Assembly: GCF_021869535.1 (NCBI RefSeq) | Contig: NW_026262734.1 | Span: 76,756,339-76,820,338, forward strand | Direction: 5' to 3' | From: Mytilus californianus | Lineage: Eukaryota; Mollusca; Bivalvia; Mytilida; Mytilidae | DNA: 64,000 nt | Shown here: in pieces, positions 1 to 13,000 of the stretch | Layout of the letters: every line of letters starts with the position of its first letter | Numbering within the stretch: the first letter of the stretch is position 1 | Notes under the pieces: generated by a model | Seen by the model: only the letters and a program-made list of their open reading frames with translations | Database searches by the model: none | Told to the model about the DNA's origin: nothing | Translations under genes and position numbers: made by a program

Positions 1-19
1 TAAAATAAAATTTTAAGAT

Positions 20-1440
20 AATTTGATGAAAATCTTTAAAAACAAAATGCATTTGATATTGAATATACCAAATAAACTTTTTTATAGTCCTCATTATTGT
101 GACGTAAGGGGACCTTATTTCATCTGGCTTTTATCTGGCTTTCCCATACATTTTAAAATCAATATGAAAATCCTAGACTTAAAAAATGAAATAAGTTTAG
201 TTTTGTTTGACTCTTTGAAGTCAGAACATGATTTGACCTGTTAAAGTCAGTTTACAGAACAAAATTTCCAATCAAAACTAGGTCTTCTTCCTCTAAGCCC
301 CCCCCCTTTTTCCCTTTATCTGAATCTGCTACTGTTTAGTTAATTAATCATGTTAATTGATAAGTTTTTTTAGAAACAATTCAGTCAAATGGTCTTTAAA
401 ATAATATTTTTTACAACCAAAAGTTCCATGTGTTAACTTAACAGAAAAGAAAAAGTCATGAAAATACAGAAATAGAATAAAATTTTAAGATAATTTGATG
501 AAATTTGTAAACAAAATACATTTGAATATTACATATACCAAACAAACTTTTTTATAGTCCTCATTATTGTGACTTTATTATTGGGTGTCTTTTATCTGTT
601 TTTCCCATACATTCTTAAATGCATATGACAATGCCAGACTTAGAAGTTGCAATAATTAGTTAAAGTATAGTTTTTGACTGACTCTTTGAAGTCAGAACAT
701 AATTTGACCTGTTTAAAACAAAATACATTTAAATATTGAATATACCAAATAAACTTTTTTATATAATCCTCATTATTGTGACTTTAGGGGACCTTATTTC
801 CTCTGTTTTTTATCTGGCTCTCCCATACATTTTTAAATCAATATGACAATACTAGACTTAAAAGTTGTAATAAGTTTAGTTTTGACCGACTCTTTGAGGT
901 CAGAACATGATTTGACCTGTTAAAGTCAGTTTACAGAACAAAATTTCCAATCAAAGCTAGGTGTACTTCCTTTAATCCAAGAAAGTCCTTCCTTTCAGAC
1001 TGCTTCTGAATCTGCCATTTTCGAGTTTATTATTTGATAAATTTTTAGAAACAATTAAGTCAAATGGTTATTTATTTTAGGGGATCTTAACATATATTTC
1101 CTGTGTCTTTTATCTGACGTTCCCATACATTCATTTAATATCATATGGCAATGCCCGGCTTAAATATTTCAATAAATTTATTTTAGTTTTGGACTGACTC
1201 TTTTAAGTCAGAACATGATTTGACCTGTTTAAAACAAAATACATTTAATATTGAATATACCAAATAAACTTTTTTATAGTCCTCATTATTGTGACTTATG
1301 GGGACCTAATTTCCTCAGTCTTTTATCTGGCTTACCTATACATTTTTAAATCAATATGACAATACTAGACTTAAAAGTTGTAATACGTTTAGTAAGTCAG
1401 AACATAATGTGACTTGTTTGAGTCAGTTTGCACAACAGTA
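20..1440. repeat. Diverged tandem repeat upstream of KMT5A
   Basis: A unit of roughly 220 bases recurs about five times (around 20-250, 480-705, 715-935, 1065-1220 partial, 1230-1440). Each copy carries a segment like AATATACCAAATAAACTTTT, then CCTCATTATTGTGAC, then a TTTATCTGGC/CCCATACATT block, and ends near GAAGTCAGAACATGATTTGA. Copies differ by indels and substitutions, so the array is old. No coding potential is visible. Confidence 0.75.
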
Positions 1441-1839
1441 TTTACCTCAATGAAATATTAAAATAATAAATGTTTTGCTCTTAATACATTTAGCTTAAAG
1501 TGGATGAGAATATATCTTTTATCACATAGTCTTATCATGAATAAGTGTCTTGTTTTTCCTTGGAAGATTTGAAGTATTGTCATGTAATGTATCCAATATT
1601 GTATTTTGTAAATCTTTTGATATTCAGAAAATTGTATGATCCATTTTTTCTCACCTGGTTTTTCTTTGTATTTTGAAATAATTGAAAGTGATGAGATAAA
1701 TATATTATGTTTAGATTCTGGAAAGGAGAAGGTATGATGTCAGATGAGCCCCACTTTTTAAAACTCTTTAATTCGAAACTAGTAATCACCATATTTTTAT
1801 GGAGATTGATAACAAAGTGGTAGTAATGACTGCTTCAAA

Positions 1840-2100
1840 TCAGAACAAAAATGACCTCTCGAAGTCAAAATGCATTAAAAAGGGGCATAAATCTTATTAG
1901 AATATGAAGATATTAAGTCACAATATTTTGTGCAAAATCTGACCTGTGGAAGTCATTTTATGATAAATTAAAGTCTGACATAAACTGACCGGTACAAGTC
2001 ATATTCTGTTGAGTGCAAGAAGGGAGACAACACTTACATCAAATTATATCTGACCTATGGAAGTCATTTTATTCTGACTTGTTTATGTCAGAGCTCTGAC
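1840..2100. repeat. Cluster of TGACCTnnnnAAGTCA-like motifs
   Basis: Four spaced copies of a motif like TGACCTGTGGAAGTCA lie within about 250 bases (near 1849, 1940, 1986 and 2050). The same core also ends each unit of the preceding tandem repeat (for example near 235 and 915). It is a TGACCT half-site followed after four bases by AAGTCA. It may simply be the residue of a repeat family; a regulatory role is inference only. Confidence 0.5.
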
Positions 2101-2474
2101 TGTTTCTCGGCTGTTACAGTATTTGTTTGCTCCATTGTAGGGTTCAATCGCCGATTGTTTGCCAGGGATGGCTCTATGAACAAATTTAGTAGGCCACGTG
2201 TAGATTGCCGCTTTGGTTTGTTTATAATAAATCCATAAACCAGTACCGGAAATTGGCAGCGGGTACATCTGATAACCGATGTAAACACTTATTGGAAACA
2301 GTTGCGGTTCATCTAATTACCGATGTAAAAAAGTGTCGCAATATGCACTACAACGTCCGTTTTTACATCGGTCAAAGGGATCGGCACTAGCCTTCAAAAT
2401 ACTGATCCGAGCCTCATTTTGACCGACAGGACCGACCATTTTCGCGAACTCTGCAATCTTTTTTTTTTTGGTCT

Positions 2475-3130
2475 GTTTATAGGGAACTACTGGTGTAAGG
2501 TCAAGGATATTTGGTATGTAGTTGTATAAGCATTGGCATATCTCATTTCCATGGAGATTATTTGGCCCACCCCCTCAGTCATGGTCTATTGACTTTGAAA
2601 CCTTTGCTTAGTTTACATGTATTAGTTTGTGATTAGGTCAGTTTAAGGGGAACTGTTAGTCAGTTAGTGGTAGGTCAATGATTATTGGTATGCAGTTGTA
2701 TAAGCATTAGCACATCTCATTTCCATGGAGAATATTTGGTTCTTACCCCTCAGTCATGGTTCATGGACTTTGAAACTTTTGCTTAGTTTACATGTATTAG
2801 TTTGTGATTAGATCAGTTTAAGAAGAACACTAATGTTAAGTCAATGATATTTGGTATGCAAATTTATTGGCATTTGAAAGTTTCATTTCCATGGAGATAA
2901 TATAGCCCCACCCCCTCATCATGGTTCATTGACTTTGAAATTTTTACATAGTTTACAAGTTAATGTTTGTGTTTAGGTTTGTGTAAAGGGAACAAATAAT
3001 GTTAAGTCAATTGTATTTGGTATGCAGTTGTATTAGCATTGGCACATCTCATTTCCTTGGAGATTGTTTAGACCTTTACTTTCTGTCATGGTTCATTCAC
3101 TTTGAATATTTGCATAACTTACATGTTTAT
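2475..3130. repeat. Tandem repeat, about 180-bp unit, roughly four copies
   Basis: Copies share GGTATGCAGTTGTATAAGCA, CATCTCATTTCCATGGAGA, a CAGTCATGGTTCATTGACTT stretch and TTAGTTTACATGTATTAGTT. They start near 2480, 2660, 2830 and 2990. The array is moderately diverged and non-coding, and lies upstream of the first recognised KMT5A coding exon. Confidence 0.75.
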
Positions 3131-3914
3131 TGTTAAAAGTATTGCTATTTTAATTTCAACATTTGTACTATCAAATGTATCAAAATAACAAATAGGCAAG
3201 ACATATCTCTTTGTTAACAGTTTATTTAATGTTATTGTTATGCATATGAACATTGCAGCTTATCATCTGAGAATAAAATTATGTAAAACACCACAATTCT
3301 TTTTTTATCTTGTAAAACATCATTACATATATATATATTGACCAGAAAACAAACATCTTAAACAATTACAATGGCCAATAACATTGTATGTCACAGAGAT
3401 GCTCAACTGTCAATCTAGTCATGCTAGTATTTATGTTCTCACTTACTTCTTTCTGCTTTGTTTCAACCAAAACAAAAGGATTAAAAAAAATAAGTTACCT
3501 TTCTAAGGTTTTCATCAGTATTCATTAACGGGACCAGTTGGTATTTCTTTTTTTAAAAGAACAGCCACATAATAATCATCTTTTAATTATTGGGCTGGTT
3601 AATTTAAAGTTGGTCTGGTGTGAGTTGTCATGGATTCATGTAAACATTAAACAACCTTATGTCTGATGGTTACATGCTAAAAGTTATTTCACTGTCATGA
3701 CTGTATGATTAGCAAACATTACATTAATTCAAAAAAAAATTTAGTTAAGTATGATTAGAAACACACCAGGAACTACTTGTGTCTTTTAACATGTTTAAGA
3801 CAATTGCTGGGGATGATGGTTGAATCAAGTAATTTGATCGATGAAACTGATTGGTTTTTTTTTCAAGACTTTCTTAGTTGTCTAGCGAGTATATGATATG
3901 TATTTTTTTTTCAG

Positions 3915-4010
3915 GTTTGAAAATGAGCGATTCTCAGTCACCCTTGGTTTCCACTCCTTCAAGAATAACTGACTACTTTCCACCAAGTCCAAAGACAAGT
4001 CAAGAAACTG
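3915..4010 (+). CDS. KMT5A: KMT5A exon with start codon
   Basis: A T-rich tract ending TTTTTTTTCAG precedes the exon, and GTAAGA follows at 4011. The ATG is at 3923-3925; 88 coding bases leave one base for the next codon. The encoded start reads MSDSQSPLVSTPSRITDYF, with a PIP-like ITDYF. The eight bases before ATG are 5' UTR, so at least one untranslated exon should lie upstream. Confidence 0.88.
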
Positions 4011-7000
4011 GTAAGATATAATCTTGATTATCAAAATGAAAATTAAACCTATGTCTTCAATGTTAAAGTTCATATGTCAAGGTGCATATAAAAATTAAAG
4101 ATACATCCCAAAATATGTTTGTACCTTTACATGCTTTACATGAGCCAAGGCTCCATGTTGAAGGCCGTACTTTGACCTATAACATGTATAATTGTTAACT
4201 TTTTATACATTGTTACTTGGATGGAGAGTTGTCTCATTGGCACTCATACAACATCTTCTTATTTATACATGTTATATTTAGTAAAAACAACTATTGAACT
4301 GCTGATCACTGTCAAGTATTTGCCGCTGTTCATTTACTAAGTAACTAACATCACTAACGTTACCTATTGTTTACATTGCCTATTGTATACGTAATGTTGC
4401 CTTGTGCGCAACATCTCATTACTTCAATACAATTTGTATGAACACAAGCCTTATTAATTCGAAGCGAAGTACTGACCACAAGATTCACGATAATCACAGC
4501 AAGGTATGCATGGTCATGATGGTAGTCTACTAAAAAACACCCAAAGGGTATCTTTTCTAAAAATCACTCATGCTGGTGTCGAGTAATTCACAGTGAAAAT
4601 AGGGTGATTCATAGTGAAAACACATTGATTATACCACTCTGTCATTGAATATCTCTTGAATGTGTTGAGTGGTATTTGAGAACAAATTACCATCAATCTG
4701 CAGCATTCAGTCTGACAAGGCACCAAGAAGAATAATTAACACTCTCACCATGTGTGTGCTGTATAAGCATAACCTTACACTATTTAGAGAGATCATGGAA
4801 GTATTATATTGACAGAAACTACAATGATTTATTAGCACTTATTTAAAACCCAGGGAGCGCTGTAGAAAGATATTTCAAGATAATTAACATGTCATTAAAT
4901 TGCATGCGGCATCGAAGATAAAACGTTTGAAGTCGGGTAGTAGTAGTTCCTGTCAATATGATACATGTACTTCCATGGAGAGATCAAAAGGCTTTGACAT
5001 GTTTGAAATCGATCCATGTCCAAAAACAATGAAACTACAAATACAGTTATGATTTATCACAAAACAAATGTGTGTTAAGAATCACTTTAAGGTCTCCTTC
5101 CTAATAAAGGTAGGTTTTTTTGTAGATTGGATTTTTTTTTTATGTTAGAATCTGGAAAATATTGTGTTTTCACAAAGTTGGGTTTTAGTATTATACATGC
5201 ACTTGACATGAACATCTGCAATTTGCACATTTAACAAGATTTCACATGTTTTATTTTAATTAATTCTGTCTTGTATATTGATGAAATATAAACATTGTAA
5301 AGTTAACAGTTACAACAATTGATATGTTGTTGAAAAGTCTCAAGGTTAAGTCCACCGAAAAACCCTTAACAAATCCCTTTTTTTTTCTAAGTATAAATTT
5401 ATAATTAATCATCTTTTTAAAACAAATAAATTTTGATTTTTCCCCTTGAGGAAATGCAAAATTGTTTATATTTACTTTTGTTTTAATGAACATGCATGCA
5501 ATTTTGTTATCCAACATACCTGTTCATCTGGTATTGTGTAAAGAAAAATCAGAAGGAAAAACAAAGACAAATATAAGATAAACAAAATAGTTGTATATTG
5601 TTGCCAACATGTGCTTTGTTGGGCTTATATGGATATGGTTTTATATGCATAATATTCTTTCAGAGGATAAGGATGAAAAATTCAAAGAAACCAAAACTAG
5701 CAAAATTGACATTTCCAATTCTTCAATATTATTGACCCCTGAACCCTCACCTGCCAAAGACAATGAAAAAGACCAAAAAGATAAAGTTGAAACAGACAGT
5801 AACTCTAGTACTGAACAACCTAAATGTAAACAGGTACTGTAATATTGCTATAGAAGGTTGTGTGTTAGATTTCTTGTATAGATATTGATGGTTAAGAAAT
5901 TAAAATTTTCCTATCAATTCAATTGTCACAATTCCTTTGGCATGTTTGGTACATATTTTTTAAGTTACTTATCTGGTTTTCTAGATGCACCTTTTTTTTT
6001 AAGTTAAGTTCATTCGAGTTTTTTACAAAAAAAGAAAGTATTAATCTTAACAAAACATTAACTAGCAGGCTTTAGAATTTATCATAAAAGATCTAATTAA
6101 TGACAATTTCACATAAACAGAGTTAATCATTTAGCTTTATTTTTCACTGGTTATCAGCAGTAAAAAAAGTTGTTTGTAAAGAAATTGAATAGTTCAGTCC
6201 AAGCAGAAAAAGACTTTCATTATTACAATTTATGAACAATTTCTTTTGCTTGATGGATTTCATGAAGTCACTAATTCCATTTGTAAATATAAGATTCATT
6301 ATTGTTAAGTTTTACCCTTGTCAGTACATCTGTCAGTCCGTCTGAAACTTTATACACAATGCTTATTACCACCAAACACAGATAAAGTTCTAATTTGGGT
6401 GGCACCCTTTCTCCGTTCTTGAGTTATGTCCCTTTGTGAATTGAAAAATTTCAGAATTAGCAGTATATTTACATGCGGGGGCATCTGAGTCCCATGAGCA
6501 CATTATTTATTTTTTTCAATACAGAGTGAACTATATATTCAATATGTATCCTAATCTATTGTTGGTATCTTCAAGGTTCTTTTAGAAAAATATGAAGAAA
6601 AAGATGCAGAAGAAGAAAAGCCTAATGGTGGACCAAAGAAATCAACAAAAACGGTGTCTACTTCACAGAATAAGAAGAAATCATCAAGGAAAAAGTTGGT
6701 TTAGATTTTCAAACCATTTTTCATTTAGATTCAATATTATTCGAAAAAATGAAATATTTTACAAAAGTAAAGAGAATAAAGTATTCTGATTACATGTAGG
6801 TGTTTAAAGTGAACCATTATTAAAGGTCCTTTTACAATATTAAAAGACTTGACTTACCTGAAGTCCTTTGACCAAAAAATGTACATTAACAGAATGTAAG
6901 TTTGTGGAGACTATAATTAAGTTCAGAAAAAAGGATAAGGTATGTTAAGGTCATAGTTTTAGGGCTTTATTTTGAATATAAATCCAATCCATCAAACAAC

Positions 7001-10000
7001 CTCCCTCAGATGTTCCTATGTTTTTTGTCTTAAATATAAACACGAGGGCTTCAAATTTCTTGCCTTTAAATCCAAATCTGCAGAAACATCATAGTAACAT
7101 TAGCATGATTAGGAATGACATTCCTACATTTAACATTTTTCAGATTAAAACACTTATAATTTATCAATAGAAATAACAGTGTGAAAGGCGTGAAGAATAC
7201 CACTTTATTAGGGATCATAGATTTATTGTCGAGCCTTCAACTTTTGTCGAAAAGCGAGACATAGCGATCCTACATTCCGTCGTCGTCGGCGGCGTCCACA
7301 AATGTTCACTCTGTGGTTAAAGTTTTTGAAATTTGAATAACTTTGTTAAACTATCCTGGATTTCTACCAAACTTGGACAGAAGCTTGTTTATGATCATAA
7401 GATAGTATCCAGAAGTAAATTTTGTAAAAAAAATCCATTTTTTTCCGTATTTTACTTATAAATGGACTTAGTTTTTCTGCCAGGAAACATTACATTCACT
7501 CTGTGGTTAAAGTTTTTAAAATTTTAATAACTTTCTCAAACTATCCTGGATTTGTACCAAACTTGGACAGAAGCTTGTTTATGATTAAAAGCTAGTATCT
7601 AGAAGGAAATTTTGTTAAAATTTTGTTCCTTTTTTCCGTATTTTACTTATAAATGGACTTAGTTTTTCTTCCAGTTAACATTACATACAGTCTGCAGTTT
7701 AAGTTTTTAAAACATTTATAAGAATCATAAACTATCCTGGATTTTTACCAAACTTGGACAGAAGCTACTTACAATCAAAAGATACTATAGAGAGGAATAT
7801 TTTTATTAATTTTTTTCCTCATTTTTGTTGAGCCTGCAATTAACAGCAAAAGTAGGCGAGACTCTGGGTTCCGCAGAACCCTTACAAATTTTTCTTATGA
7901 GGAAGCAGCGAGCATGCTTGGAGAATGCTTGGATGTATTTGAACAGACCAGATGTTTTCACAGGTGTTAATTGAGCTTGCTCTATAATGCTAGGCTTTCC
8001 TTTTTATAGAAGTGCTATAGATTTGATTGACGTGCTGTAGATTTGATTGACATCTAAATGGAACATGATAATAATTTTCACATAAACTGATGAGAAGAGC
8101 CTACTTAAAAAGCTCGGAGCATGCTCGGAGCTTCCTCGTAAGAATAAATCTATGATCCCTTATGAAATATCAGGGACCAAATAATGCCTCTTTTATGTGC
8201 ACTTTTAGGTAGATTTCGCTTACATTTTTCCCTTTTTAGATCTTGGTGACAACACTATGTTTCTTGGTTATGGTAGATAATTGTAGATTATCAATGGCTT
8301 TTCAAACTAGAGAGTGTTTCTCAGCTTCAATCTTATGGAGAGTGACAGCCCCGAGATTTTTAGTCGAGAAACATCCTGAAGTTTGTAAGACCATTAATAA
8401 TCTAGTTATCACGATTTCTTTAGGCTAAATCAATAACATCTTACATTCTCTTTCTTCAAGTCTGAAAAAAACCCATATCACTTGAGTAGTGTGATATGAC
8501 AAATTATCTCTAAGTAAAAAAGAGGTCAAGCAAAATCGTAGAAAAAAAGAAATGATTTAAATTATAAAAAAAACAACTTATTTCATGATGAGTCCCTTGT
8601 ACCAGTTCTCGTATTTGAACATGAAAAAAATATCCTGTATTCTCTGTCTTAATTTTACAGAAAGACAGCAGAGCCAAGTCTACAGAACAGCCTGTTGACA
8701 GACTTCTACCCTGTCAGACGTAGTAACAGGAGATGTAAATCTGAATTAGAGGTTTGTTTTTATAAATAATACAGTTTCAAGTCAGAATTGGTAAATTTTA
8801 ATTTATATTTACACACTTTTTGCATTAAGTAGGCAAACTGATAAATAAATAATATACTAATATATGTCTTAAAACAAGTATGATTAATAATTGATTAATT
8901 TTCTAAGCTAAATAAGTTTTGAACTCTGTTGATTTTAAAATGACATACAATCATTTCATTATTGTTGTCTTTAAAAGTTCCAGAATGGTGCTTTTGGCAA
9001 TATCTGGTTAAACTTTTGTATGATTTAGGTTCTTACTTTTTAATTTATATATTTGTGATTGTTGGTACTGAAAAATCAAGCCAAAATCCCCAAACCGTGC
9101 TTTAAACAAAATTTACCAACCACTGATTTGTTTATATTCCATATGAGCTGCTTCGGATAGCAAATGAATATCAATACATCTGTTAACCTATTTTGGGTTG
9201 GACAAATCTCTAAGTCTGTAACTGAAAATTGAGTTGATATGAGAACCCTACATAACAGACCAAAATTCATCTTTTATTACATATTTGAATGTTCTAAATC
9301 AATTAAAAGTCTTATACATGTACACTGACAAAAATATAGAGATTTCAAGAAATTTTATCCACTCAATTTACAGAAATTATTTCATTGGATATGTATCAGT
9401 TTGACAAACACTAATTTGGATCATTGAGAAGCTTAGATTTGTCTGTAATTGTATTTTTGAGCTGATTTCTAAAGAGTTAACTCCCTTAAGTGTTTTGTAC
9501 CCCCTTAAATGAACTGATTTTGTATAGCTTTTATTCTAGTTTGTTTAAACAGCAACCACAAAAAGATTGAATCTAAAATTCAGCAAAATTTAACTATTAT
9601 TAATAAGTTTCTATCCAATTTTATTGTAACATTTTGTGTGTAATATTTTATAACATATTGTTGAAATAATCATATACGGCAATAAAGAATATTGTTTATA
9701 CCAACACAAATTGCCATTTATATTAATTAGTTTGGCAGGTGTTCTTGCAAATTTCATGTAATTAGAACAATTATTTATGACACCACCTGTATTCCTTAAT
9801 AAACAAACAATGACACAATTATTCATACACATGTGAAGCCATTTGAGATCTAATTATAGAGTAATTGGTTCCTATTGTTCACATGTCATTAATTTCATAC
9901 ATGTAAATTTCACAATGTAAATTTCACAATTAATTTCATTTGAATATGGTAACTATGGCATGTAGTACTGCTAAAAGAGTTAGACTGAATAGAAAGACAA

Positions 10001-13000
10001 TAGACTACTCAATAATGGACAGTGAGGGTTTGGTTGATGATGCTGTTGTGTCTTCAGAATTAGATAATTTAATGGTGATTTTTTTTAGACATAAACATGA
10101 TAAAAAAATTCATTAGTTCACTTTTAACAAGTTCTGTAATCTTTTGGAATAGAACTATCTAAAGGACAGTTTGGCTTGACATTCTTTTTAAATCATATTA
10201 TTTACATAGTGTATCATAGTTATCACACACCAAGGGAATTGTGCCTTATAACTTGTTTAACGTATAGTGATAAGAAATGCCATTATTGAAACTGAAATGA
10301 ATACTGAAATGATATAAAATCTTTTGGCATATGATTATAAAACTAAAGAAAGTGTATTAAACAGTTAATAAGGATATTGGCAAAACACAACTATCAAGAG
10401 AGAGAACATTTAAATTCAAACACATTTGAAAATTTATATAAGAAAACTATAAGAATATATCAGGTAATACTTATACAAGTGTTTTTAAATAACTGATACA
10501 GGTAAATTATTTTGGTGTTAGAGTAATATCCCTTAGACATTGTCTTTCATTAATAGTTGTCTTTACTATTCATAAAAGTATAATTTCATGGACAACCAAA
10601 ATCTTCTCTGTCTGTTATCTTCAAAATACTGCTATTTACAAGCTTTCAGGGAGCAATTTTTGAAGGCCTTCTGCAGTTACTTAACATCAGTGCGCAATAG
10701 ATTTCTTTGTTTAGTTATTGAGATAAATGGTTGAACTAAATATTGCATCTGCAAGTAAATAAACTTGACTTGTATAAGGGATCATAGATTTATTCTTATG
10801 AGGAAGCTCCGAGCATGCTCTGAGGATGCTCAGAGCTTTTTCGGTAGGCTCTCCTCTGCAGTTTATGTGAAAATAATTATCATGATCCATTAAGATGTCA
10901 ATCAAATCTACACCACTTCTATAATAAGGAAAGTAGAGCATTATAGAGGAAGCTCAATTAACACCTGTGTAAACATCTAATTTATTCAAATACATTTTGC
11001 CTGAAATTTTACAAAACTATAGAATAGATTAGAAATTCTTCAACAGTACTGTGTAATGCTTGGAAAAAAATCTCATGTCTCCACAAAAAGTGAAAGTCTT
11101 TAACAAAAAATATACAATTATTATATTTTTAAAATAATTATTTCTTTTTTTATAATAAAAAAAATTCTCAAATCTTATAATTAGATGATATGATTTAAAT
11201 ATAGTTTATATTATATAAAATGCTACATAAAGTTATCAAGACACAAACAACAGTCAGGGGGCGATACTAAACAAGTTATTTTTTTAGTTACTTATATTAA
11301 TAGGTATTTTTTGTTTTTTTAAATTATTTGATATAATCTCAATTGTTATTTTAAATGTCAAAAGTGGACTAAATGTAGTTTTTAAGAATTTTTATATCAT
11401 TTCATTAAGTAAAATTAAGTATTTATCCAACTTGAGATGAGTATAGAGAGATTACTTTAAAAATAGTGACAAAAATATTACTTTTATAAATTATTTTATA
11501 TATCTTCGGAAAACTAAGCGAAAAGCTAAGCACAATTATTTAAGGAACATATGTAATTGTTTTTGATAAATATTTCAAATTATAAATAACTTCAAGTCTT
11601 AATTAAATCACAAGGTTCCATCCATTTATATTTGTTCATCTCTAAGATTTTGAAGGAAAATGTTATTTTAATAGCCCCAAGAGACCAATCTATGACCAAA
11701 AAGTGTGGCATCAGAAAGGCAATTAGTGTTTCAGGAGGATTTAAATAGTTTTATACTGCATGGGGAAAATAACCAGATGTGAAAATTTGTTAAAGCTTGT
11801 AAAACCTGTATGAATGGACACCTATAGAAATAATATTAACAGAAGTTACTTATTCATGATATATAAGTAATATTTGAAACAACCTTGTTTTCAATATAAC
11901 TTGTATAGGTTATTTTGATTGATTGATTGTTGGTTGCTTAACGTCCAGTGGCAAATATTTCATGCATATTCAGGACGAGAACAAGTTCACAATAAATACA
12001 ATAGGTAGGTTCTGTAATAGATTAAGGGATTAAGGTCGGAGAAATTTAGACTGCCACGGGAAATGAGGGAATATTGGATAGGGACAGAAATTTAGCCTTG
12101 CAACAGGTCACCTACGGACCCCTCAAAGAGTTGTTGCAAGGGTTCTTAACGTGCCAAGAGCGTGGCACTCTCTTTACACGAGGCATCAGATTTAACATCT
12201 CCATTCTGACCGGACGTGGCTGCAAATTTGTACATCCAGCACAGCCAAACGGACGCCCCACTTTAGCACGGGTTTTACTGCCGGTCGGAGGAAGACCAAT
12301 GGTGACCATACTTCTATTCCCCAGTCACCCTTGGGGGCAGGTTATTTTGAAAATTACTAGTTTAAGTAATGCCCTCAACTAAACAATGGTATTTTTTTTT
12401 ATAAAATAGCAAAGTTAGTTTTTTATATAAAATATTTTTGCAATTTTAGGGGACATGGCTACTAAAGCTTGTAAACAGAGAAAAAAAAAGGGGGATAGAA
12501 TTTGGTTGGTTAATTCTGGTGATGTCTTCTTTCTTATATGCACTGAAAAATTATGTTGTTTTATTACTATAGTACAGGACAAGAAAAAACTTTACTCATG
12601 TCAAGTATTTCTTTATTTAAAACATAGATAAATTCTGCACATATTTTTGGAAAAATACCAATTAAACAAAGACTGATAGGGGGAAACAATTTTATATTAG
12701 ATTTTCATTCAAGTACAGGTCAAGATAAAACTTCACTTCTTTATTTAAAATAAAACCAAATCTGCACAATTATAAAAAAAATGACAATTAAAGTGAGACG
12801 TACTAGAGGGAAAACAATGGTGGTTTTACCTCCTCAACCTTTCTTAGAGTAGCCATGATTTTTTTTATAAAAAACTAACTTTGCTATTTTATAAAATTAT
12901 CATTGTTTTAATAGTTAGGGGCATTACTTAAAAAAGTAATTTTCAAAATTACTTATACAAGTTATATTGAAAACAAGGTTGTTTCAAATATTACTTATAT

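Noticed and set aside
6586-6789. Alternative acceptor (AG at 6585) for KMT5A exon 3
   Set aside because: It changes the frame and phase; only the acceptor at 6575 joins both neighbouring exons in frame.
12074-12382. 102-codon ORF
   Set aside because: It lies in the 420-bp inserted repeat and has no domain; a complementary ORF on the other strand is equally open.
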